Source: Candidatus Rifleibacteriota bacterium (GTDB taxonomy: Bacteria > Riflebacteria > Ozemobacteria > Ozemobacterales > Ozemobacteraceae). From it: a stretch of 12,231 bases of DNA. Below the pieces are notes generated by a model. The model worked only from the letters and a program-made list of their open reading frames with translations, was not told the origin of the DNA and made no database searches. Below are positions 7,495 through 12,231 of this stretch, one piece after another; within the stretch, counting starts at the first letter, position 1, and each line of letters opens with the position of its first letter. Both the position numbers and the translations under genes were made by a program. Where the stretch lies: the NCBI GenBank assembly GCA_022704885.1, contig JAKJFO010000120.1, positions 1-12,231 of the forward strand. The letters run 5' to 3'.

Positions 7495-7500
7495 ACCTCC
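7495..7500 (-). promoter_or_regulatory. Ribosome-binding site of the LysM-barrel gene
   Basis: GGAGGT on the minus strand precedes two adjacent ATG codons (5 and 8 nt spacing). It overlaps a short self-complementary stretch (GACC/GGTC around TGGA), which is too weak to claim as a regulatory fold. Confidence 0.6.
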
Positions 7501-7525
7501 AGGTCTCTCCGAAAATTTGGATGAA

Positions 7526-8581
7526 TTATAGTTTCCAGAATTTTTTGAACTGTGCTTTAAGCAATTTTGCATAGCTGTACCAGTCTGCATAAGATATAAG
7601 TTCATCTTTGTTTACCTTATCGACCGACATGATCAAATTGTTGAGCAATAAACTTACATGTTGTGCAGTTGCTCTTGCCATAAGGTTGCCAGGGGTCCCG
7701 CCTTCGAGAACCGACAGAATTCTGCCTGAGCAGAAGCGGTCTGCCAGCTCCTTCACCTGCGAAACAATGTTGAGCAGCCCCTCTTCTGTCACTCTCAGAT
7801 GAGAATTGGGGTCATCGATAAGAACATTAGTGCCAAAACCAAGCAGAATGAATTCGGGCTGATACTGCGCCAGTATTTTTTCGACCAGCTCTTTGATGCA
7901 GACGCGATACTCGCGGTCGCCATAGCCCGAAACGAAAGGTATGTTCAAATTGTAGCCAAGCGCACCCTTCTGGCCGAGTTCCTCATAATGGCCAGTACCG
8001 GTAACCCCCGGATATTCATGCAGGGAAATTGTCATCACATCCTTGCGATGATAAAAAATTTCCTGGGTGCCGCTGCCATGTTCGGCGTCAAGATCGATTA
8101 CCGCAACACGTTTGAGAGCAAATTTTTTGGTCAGATAGTGCGCCCCGGCAGCAATCGGATTAACCAGACTGCCAAACCCTGACGATGCGCGGCCGGCATG
8201 GTGTCCCGGCATTGCCGTCAGACAAAAAGCCCGCTCTGCCTGCCCGCTCATGATCAGATCGACCGCGTCGAGCACACAACCTGCGCCAAACCGCGCAATT
8301 TCAAACGATTCTTTGATCAGTGGCGTATTGTCGTCAAGCTGGTCAACGCCGCTGTAACTGCGACGATGCAGGTCGTTGAGAAACTCCGGGTCGTGAATGT
8401 CGCGCAATCGCTTCATCGGCGCAATATCGGCCGGGCGCACTACGCCTTCCCACAACCCATTTTTCTGCAGCTGATCGATGATCAACGACAGACGACCCCC
8501 TTCCTGTTTTTCGGTCAGGGGGTCGTATTCCAGGAGCTTTTCGTTATAGAGTATAACGCCTCCTGTGCGAACTTCTTCCAT
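7526..8581 (-). CDS. Histone-deacetylase-fold (arginase/deacetylase superfamily) protein with altered metal site
   Basis: This 351-residue cytosolic protein has the family's order of motifs: MPGHHAG (His127, His128, the general base pair), SSGFGSLVN, VIDLDAEHGSGTQEIFY, GTGHYEELGQKGALGYNLNIP, GFGTNVLIDDP and VLEGGTPGN. Class I/II HDACs and AcuC bind zinc with Asp, His and Asp in 'D.DxHHG' and 'G.D...DDP' and use a Tyr in 'GGY'. Here the aligned residues are Asp165, Glu167 (for His), Asn252 (for Asp) and Thr296 (for Tyr). The fold is clear, but ordinary zinc-dependent deacetylation is doubtful. It may bind another metal, act on another substrate, or be a binding protein. The ATG has no visible ribosome-binding site and an in-frame stop lies seven codons upstream, so no longer form exists. 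The start lies 4 nt after the small ORF's stop, which fits coupled translation. A strong hairpin lies in codons 19-30. Confidence 0.85.
   Translation of the reverse strand: MEEVRTGGVILYNEKLLEYDPLTEKQEGGRLSLIIDQLQKNGLWEGVVRPADIAPMKRLRDIHDPEFLNDLHRRSYSGVDQLDDNTPLIKESFEIARFGAGCVLDAVDLIMSGQAERAFCLTAMPGHHAGRASSGFGSLVNPIAAGAHYLTKKFALKRVAVIDLDAEHGSGTQEIFYHRKDVMTISLHEYPGVTGTGHYEELGQKGALGYNLNIPFVSGYGDREYRVCIKELVEKILAQYQPEFILLGFGTNVLIDDPNSHLRVTEEGLLNIVSQVKELADRFCSGRILSVLEGGTPGNLMARATAQHVSLLLNNLIMSVDKVNKDELISYADWYSYAKLLKAQFKKFWKL
8492..8526 (-). other. Intragenic 10-bp perfect inverted repeat near the HDAC-like start
   Basis: Arms ACGACCCCCT (8492-8501) and AGGGGGTCGT (8517-8526) are exact reverse complements separated by 15 nt. 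In the minus-strand mRNA this gives a very GC-rich stem, starting about 55 nt after the HDAC-like ATG. It could affect early elongation or RNA stability, or be a by-product of the codons (DPLTEK then EGGR). Confidence 0.5.
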
Positions 8582-8585
8582 GTAA

Positions 8586-8765
8586 TCAGGCAGAAAACGC
8601 TGTCAACATGAGACTTTTATCCATACAGCCGTCATCGAGCGACTGAGGATCGAAGACTCTCTCTACAGCCTTTCCTTCTTTCTTTGAGTTTGAGCCTGTT
8701 CTGGCCCGGCGTAAGAACGAATTGTAAACTACCCGTGAATCTGAAAAGCTCTGCCAAGGTTCCAT
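8586..8765 (-). CDS. Small ORF (59 aa) upstream of and coupled to the HDAC-like gene
   Basis: An ATG at 8765 opens 59 codons that end in TGA at 8588-8586, 4 nt before the HDAC-like ATG. It is preceded by a strong AGGAGG (8782-8777, spacing 11 nt) and a promoter-like pair further up. The peptide starts MEPWQSFSDSRVVYNSF, is basic in the middle (RRAR, SKKEGK) and has no signal peptide or membrane segment. I recognise no family. The downstream gene lacks its own ribosome-binding site, which argues that this ORF is translated and delivers ribosomes to it. It could be a leader peptide or a small partner protein. A longer overlapping minus-strand frame (8632-8928) has no ribosome-binding site at its start and runs through this one's signal, so I prefer this reading. 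Confidence 0.45.
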   Translation of the reverse strand: MEPWQSFSDSRVVYNSFLRRARTGSNSKKEGKAVERVFDPQSLDDGCMDKSLMLTAFSA

Positions 8766-8776
8766 ACTCGATACAC

Positions 8777-8822
8777 CCTCCTTTTAGAACTCTTACTATA
8801 TTCATCGACACATTTCTCAAAA
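8777..8822 (-). promoter_or_regulatory. Candidate promoter and ribosome-binding site of the small ORF/HDAC-like/LysM unit
   Basis: On the minus strand, TTTTGA (8822-8817), a 16-nt spacer and TATAGT (8800-8795) form a plausible -35/-10 pair. They are followed about 13 nt later by AGGAGG (8782-8777). The order promoter, short leader, ribosome-binding site, start codon is coherent, but both hexamers are imperfect. Confidence 0.35.
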
Positions 8823-8916
8823 GCATCCAGCCACTTCTATCTTTAATCGCTAACGCTATTGATATGGGTTCGCTATTGAATGGCACTATAGAGCACTGCA
8901 AAAACAAAGTGACGAC

Positions 8917-8954
8917 AAAAAGCCGCACCGGCGATTTGGCTGGTGCGGCTTTTT
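8917..8954 (-). terminator. Strong rho-independent terminator of the secreted unknown gene (symmetrical)
   Basis: AAAAAGCCGCACC (8917-8929) and GGTGCGGCTTTTT (8942-8954) are perfect complements around a 12-nt loop that can extend the stem by a few more pairs. The A and T flanks make it functional in both directions. It starts 17 nt past the stop at 8972. On the + strand no convincing gene precedes it. Confidence 0.9.
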
Positions 8955-8971
8955 AAGTTTGTTAAGCGAGA

Positions 8972-10144
8972 TTACTTGCGGTGTGCCCTGGTGTTCTTTA
9001 CCGGTCCTTCTTTGCTTAGCAGCTGCGAAAGTGTTGAATCAGCGAGCACGTCTTTGATATCCATCTTCTCGCCATCGACCTCAACTTCGCTGGCAATCAG
9101 TCTGATGCCATGACTGTAATCGGCATAGGTCACCTCATGACCCCAGCCATAACCCTGTATCGGTTTGCCACCATTGCGCGAGTCATGCCAGCCGTAAATA
9201 ACTACGCTATCCTTATGAGAATTCAGAAAATTAGTAATGATAACGTCTTTTTTGTGACCGGCGATCAGCATGCCGTTCTGATGTCCGGCCTTGCGGCATT
9301 TTTCTTCGACCAGGCGCTGATGCTCGCTATAAAATTCGTTCTTGGTCATTCGCTGCTGCCAGTTCGGATACTGGCCACCCGACATCGGCGAAGGAGTCAG
9401 TTTCGTCTCGGCATGTTTGTAGATATCATCTGACATCTGCGTGGTCGGCAGTATGCAGCCGAACTTGTCGGCTATCGTCTGCGCCGCCAGCGGACTCATA
9501 GGCATGCGCACAAAATCGCTGTCACTGCCGATCGCCAGCACGTCTGGCATGACCTTGTATTTGATCGCATGCGTCCTGCCATCTTTAAGCTTGCGACTGA
9601 CTTCGATTTCTTTGAAATCGCGCAGGAATGAGGGAATATTGCCGGCGAGAATCTCTGCCAGAATAGCTTCTTCGCGCTGTGCCGGCGTCATGTTTTCGGT
9701 GCGTTTCATGAATTCACTACCAGAACCGGCAGCACCAGCGCGGATGGGAATTGCTTCGTAGCCAGTCAATGGTTTGGTTTCATCGGGCCGATCGGGCTGA
9801 TCGACTGACGGTGGGGTTTCTGTCTGCCCTTTTTCATCGGTATCGTCGCCAGTCGCTACAGAAACCGGCTCTTCTTCAAAGTCTTCGCCAAACAGCTCGG
9901 CAATCAGTTTATTGACAAAATTAAGCAGACGCTCAAAAGACAGCATGCCAGACGGTGAAGGCACCACGCTTTCGGCAAACTTTTCTGATACCCGGCTTTT
10001 TTCTGAGCGAGCTTCCTGATCGACTTTTATCAGCTCCAGATCTTCGGGTTTCGAGCCTTCGACCATTTCGTCGAGACTTTGCGCGTTCACTACTGTCAGA
10101 CAACCAAGCAACAACAGAACTGCCAGCAAATAAAACCGCTTCAT
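8972..10144 (-). CDS. Secreted protein of unknown function with a conserved-looking His/Tyr-rich C-terminal domain
   Basis: This 390-residue protein has a signal peptide (core 5-18, likely cleavage VNA-QSLDEM). A charged, low-complexity region (about 30-130, rich in Glu, Asp, Pro, Thr) precedes a globular C-terminal domain (about 150-375). Striking stretches in that domain are AGHKKDVIITN (His297), VVIYGWHDSRNGGKPIQ (His320) and YGWGHEVTYADYSHGIRLI (His336, His345). The clustered His, Tyr, Asp and Trp look like an active site, and I recall YADYSHGIR-type motifs in uncharacterised secreted bacterial proteins, but I cannot name the family or a reaction. LLGC at 12-15 resembles a lipobox, but it sits within the hydrophobic core, so ordinary cleavage is more likely. 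The ribosome-binding site GGGAGA lies 5-6 nt from the ATG. It is divergent from the CHAP-like gene, with which it shares QSLDEM and an acidic linker. It forms its own unit with a strong terminator. Confidence 0.75.
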   Translation of the reverse strand: MKRFYLLAVLLLLGCLTVVNAQSLDEMVEGSKPEDLELIKVDQEARSEKSRVSEKFAESVVPSPSGMLSFERLLNFVNKLIAELFGEDFEEEPVSVATGDDTDEKGQTETPPSVDQPDRPDETKPLTGYEAIPIRAGAAGSGSEFMKRTENMTPAQREEAILAEILAGNIPSFLRDFKEIEVSRKLKDGRTHAIKYKVMPDVLAIGSDSDFVRMPMSPLAAQTIADKFGCILPTTQMSDDIYKHAETKLTPSPMSGGQYPNWQQRMTKNEFYSEHQRLVEEKCRKAGHQNGMLIAGHKKDVIITNFLNSHKDSVVIYGWHDSRNGGKPIQGYGWGHEVTYADYSHGIRLIASEVEVDGEKMDIKDVLADSTLSQLLSKEGPVKNTRAHRK

Positions 10145-10257
10145 ATTTCTCTCCCGCTCAGATGCAAGATTGTTCGGACCCGATTATGGCACCGAACGGA
10201 TATTATGTTATCATGATCGTACATCTTATAACAGTCTGATATCTTGCTGGAGGAACC
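10145..10257. promoter_or_regulatory. Divergent intergenic region with inverted repeats
   Basis: This 113-bp gap must hold promoters for both flanking genes. It contains GTTCGG (10172-10177) facing CCGAAC (10192-10197), GTTAT (10207-10211) facing ATAAC (10228-10232), and the palindrome ATCATGAT (10210-10217). TATAAC at 10227-10232 is a possible -10 for the + gene, and GGAGGA at 10249-10254 is its ribosome-binding site. No strong -35 is visible on either side. A shared operator is possible but unproven. Confidence 0.35.
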
Positions 10258-11187
10258 ATGAAGTATTATTTTCTGTCAGCAGTCCTTTTGCTCGCAACCA
10301 TGTTTGCACCTCTGTCAGGTCAGTCTCTTGACGAAATGACGGATGAAATCAGCGTGCTGAATGACCCGCTGGTGACGCAGACAGAAGACGGTGACACTGC
10401 TGCCGATGAACAGGGAACACCCAACAACCAGCCAGTCGATGACGTCAGCGCCATGCGCCAGCGCATCATCGAACTGGCCGAAAGCAAAGTCGGCACCGTG
10501 CAGGAAACCCGTGGCGATGATGGTTGCCGCGTCGGCTGGCAGCAACTCAAAGAGTTTTATGAAGCTGCCTACCGCCTCACTGACATGGAAAAAGAACGAC
10601 CGGGCTGGCTCAGCACCCTGCAGACACCTGGCAAAAAAATCAACGACTGGTGCGGAATCTTCTGTACATGGGCCTGGCAGAAAGCCGGCCTGCCGGTTTA
10701 CTGGAACACTAAGCTCATCGGCTGCAAGTATCGTGGTGATACCGGCAATATGGGCCCCGGCGATCTGGTTATCATCAAAAAAGAATTCAATAAATACAAT
10801 CACCACTGCATCATCAAATCAATCGATGGCGATGATCTCGTGACCATCGACGGCAATCAGGGTGCCGACTCGATCAAACTGCAGAACCGCAAAGTTCATC
10901 ATATTGCCATCTATTATTCAGTAGCAGAAGCCATGGGCACAACTCCAACGCCCTCAACCACCACAACAACCGGCGGTTCTGGCACGGGAAGCGCCAGCAA
11001 GCCTCCGGTCACAACCGGTTCTGGCAGCGGCACCTCGCCGACAGACAAACCTCCAGTCGTCGCTCCCGGTAACACGCAAAAGCCGCCGGTAACCCAGGCT
11101 CCGCCGCCGGCAGATGAAGCTGACCTCAAAAAGATGGTTGAAGATATTCTCAAAAAGATCTTCATTGCTCTGCCATTTTTCTGGTAA
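10258..11187 (+). CDS. Secreted CHAP/NlpC-P60-like cysteine hydrolase
   Basis: This 309-residue protein has a signal peptide (core 5-17, likely cleavage LSG-QSLDEM) and an acidic linker (about 28-62). A papain-like CHAP-type domain spans about 65-222. DWCGIFCTWAWQKAG carries the likely nucleophile Cys132 at the start of a helix, GPGDLVII is the typical strand before the active-site His, NHHCIIKSI gives His182/His183, and TIDGNQG supplies the third polar residue (Asp198 or Asn200). Such enzymes hydrolyse peptidoglycan amide bonds, or sometimes other amides. A Thr/Ser/Gly/Pro-rich linker (about 228-283) leads to a short amphipathic and hydrophobic tail (KKMVEDILKKIFIALPFFW) that could bind membrane or a partner. 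GGAGGA lies 3-4 nt before the ATG. The HEAT-repeat gene follows after 15 nt with no terminator between, so they are probably co-transcribed. The fold is clear by motif; the substrate is inferred. Confidence 0.8.
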   Translation: MKYYFLSAVLLLATMFAPLSGQSLDEMTDEISVLNDPLVTQTEDGDTAADEQGTPNNQPVDDVSAMRQRIIELAESKVGTVQETRGDDGCRVGWQQLKEFYEAAYRLTDMEKERPGWLSTLQTPGKKINDWCGIFCTWAWQKAGLPVYWNTKLIGCKYRGDTGNMGPGDLVIIKKEFNKYNHHCIIKSIDGDDLVTIDGNQGADSIKLQNRKVHHIAIYYSVAEAMGTTPTPSTTTTTGGSGTGSASKPPVTTGSGSGTSPTDKPPVVAPGNTQKPPVTQAPPPADEADLKKMVEDILKKIFIALPFFW

Positions 11188-11202
11188 GAACATCGGGTAG
11201 CC

Positions 11203-12231
11203 TTGGCCAGCTTCTCACCGATACTCAACAATCTCGACGCCGAAGATCTTGCCGTCAGGCTTTTTGCCATACTGCGACTGCAGGAACTGACCGGTAACGA
11301 GTCCATACCGGAAAAAATGCGCCAGGCGGCCGAAAAAGAAACCGACCCGGCCCTCAAACTCTATCTCAACTGGCTGGCATACCCGGAGAAGTCTGATAAA
11401 GAGGCTGATCCGGTGATTCTCGGCGAACTGTTGCAACAGAAACAGCCAGACTGGCCGAGAATTCTGCGCCTGCTTCTGCAATTCAACCGGCAGAGCGCTG
11501 CACTTGCACTTGATACCATCAGACAGGCAAGTTTGCGCAGCCTGCCCGGCAATCTGCTGCCGGTTCTTGTCGGTTTTTTCAGCCGATTTGGCGACAGCAG
11601 AGATGTCGAACTGCTTGAGTCATGGTGTACAAACCCTAACCCGGCGGTAACCATTCTGGCGGTAGAGGGTCTGAGCCGTATTCAACCAGATCGGCTGCGC
11701 AACTTCCTTTACCCGCTGCTGACCAGTGAATCTGCGGGCATCAGGTCGCGCGCGATCAGACTGCTTTTTCGCTGGCACCCTGAAGAAGCACTGCGGCAGC
11801 TTTCCGACATGCTCGAATCAGATATTATCGATGAGCGAAGAGCGTCGCTGGCACATGCTTTTTTTCTGCCATTCGATCGCATAAAACACCAGCTGATCCG
11901 CTTTATGATCAGAGAAAGCGAACCTGCTCTGCTGATACAGGCAGGTCAGATACTGATCATCAATCCTGACCTGGAGGCAGCAAATTCGGTTGCAACCGTG
12001 GCTGTCGAAACTTCTGCCGAAAAGGTGCCGATCATCAAAAGCATATTGTTGCAGCAATGCGAGTTTCTGGCCCGCATCAAGCTTATCGAAGAATCGCATG
12101 AGTCATATGCTGACCGTCTGCTGACCGAAGCCACCAGCGCAATTGCGACGAAACGTGCCGACAAACTTGCTGAAGCGGCTCGCAACGGTCAGATCAGCAA
12201 TGAGACAGATCTTGCCACAACAACAGCTCTG
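11203..12231 (+). CDS. HEAT-repeat protein, 3' truncated by the window edge
   Basis: One frame stays open from just after the stop of the CHAP-like gene to the window end. The first usable start codon is TTG at 11203, giving 343 residues so far; an internal ATG at about codon 39 is the alternative. There is no strong ribosome-binding site (only CGGG a few bases upstream), so the start is uncertain and may depend on coupling to the upstream gene. The sequence is all helical pairs with HEAT-like spacing, for example LLESWCTNPNPAVTILAVEG (about 137-156) and the following IRSRAIRLLFRWHPEEALRQL. There is no signal peptide, so it is probably a cytosolic scaffold or protein-binding protein. The real C-terminal domain, if any, lies beyond the window. 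Confidence 0.78.
   Translation, partial: MASFSPILNNLDAEDLAVRLFAILRLQELTGNESIPEKMRQAAEKETDPALKLYLNWLAYPEKSDKEADPVILGELLQQKQPDWPRILRLLLQFNRQSAALALDTIRQASLRSLPGNLLPVLVGFFSRFGDSRDVELLESWCTNPNPAVTILAVEGLSRIQPDRLRNFLYPLLTSESAGIRSRAIRLLFRWHPEEALRQLSDMLESDIIDERRASLAHAFFLPFDRIKHQLIRFMIRESEPALLIQAGQILIINPDLEAANSVATVAVETSAEKVPIIKSILLQQCEFLARIKLIEESHESYADRLLTEATSAIATKRADKLAEAARNGQISNETDLATTTAL

Noticed and set aside
8632..8928. 98-codon minus-strand ORF upstream of the HDAC-like gene
   Set aside because: Its start lacks a ribosome-binding site and its frame runs across the strong AGGAGG of the 59-codon ORF. The composition does not resemble a known protein.
8684..8956. 90-codon plus-strand ORF ending at the symmetrical terminator
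   Set aside because: No ribosome-binding site, no recognisable family, and it would end inside the terminator stem. The terminator is explained by the minus-strand gene.
10090..10110. Possible lipobox (LLGC) in the 390-aa secreted protein
   Set aside because: The Cys lies inside the hydrophobic core and is followed by more hydrophobic residues. The shared QSLDEM N-terminus supports ordinary signal peptidase cleavage after it.
11140..11165. TGAAGAT/ATCTTCA 7-bp inverted repeat near the end of the CHAP-like gene, as a terminator
   Set aside because: It is AT-rich, lies within the coding sequence, has no T-run, and the next gene follows 15 nt after the stop, which argues for read-through.

Overview
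The window reads as a chromosomal segment of a diderm (Gram-negative-type) bacterium. Six of the proteins carry N-terminal export signals or membrane segments, and one ends in what looks like an outer-membrane beta-barrel. Base composition is moderate and codon use looks uniform. I see no transposase, phage gene, tRNA, rRNA or CRISPR array. The sequence alone does not fix the phylum; several proteins are divergent members of their families, which suggests a poorly sampled lineage.

Layout. (1) 1-146 (+) is the 3' end of an ABC-transporter ATPase of the siderophore/cobalamin type. It converges on (2) 159-1235 (-), a secreted EndoU/XendoU-like ribonuclease; a perfect hairpin at 100-130 lies at the convergence. 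(3) 5116 to 1417 (-) is a three-gene sulfur operon. It starts with a TATAAT box, encodes an exported metallo-beta-lactamase-fold protein with three rhodanese-like domains (persulfide dioxygenase type), a short YeeE/YedE half-transporter, and a second YeeE/YedE half fused to a rhodanese-like domain, and ends in a hairpin at 1377-1401. (4) 8765 to 5291 (-) is a second transcription unit: a 59-codon small ORF with a strong ribosome-binding site, a histone-deacetylase-fold protein with a remodelled metal site, and a LysM-LysM-proline-rich-beta-barrel envelope protein, ending in a hairpin at 5241-5259. (5) 10144 to 8972 (-) is a secreted protein of unknown function with its own strong terminator. 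(6) Divergent from it, 10258-11187 (+) is a secreted CHAP/NlpC-P60-like cysteine hydrolase, followed after 15 nt by a HEAT-repeat protein that runs off the window.

How the genes fit together. Most of the window concerns the envelope. The sulfur operon plausibly couples periplasmic persulfide or thiosulfate chemistry to uptake through a split YeeE channel (inference). The LysM-barrel protein probably ties peptidoglycan to the outer membrane. The CHAP-like enzyme may cut peptidoglycan or another amide substrate. The CHAP-like protein and its divergent neighbour share the mature N-terminal motif QSLDEM plus an acidic linker. The most unusual items are the HDAC-like protein with substituted metal ligands and its coupled small ORF, the sulfur operon with four rhodanese-like domains but only one visible catalytic Cys, and the stand-alone secreted EndoU-like enzyme with a complete His-His-Lys triad.
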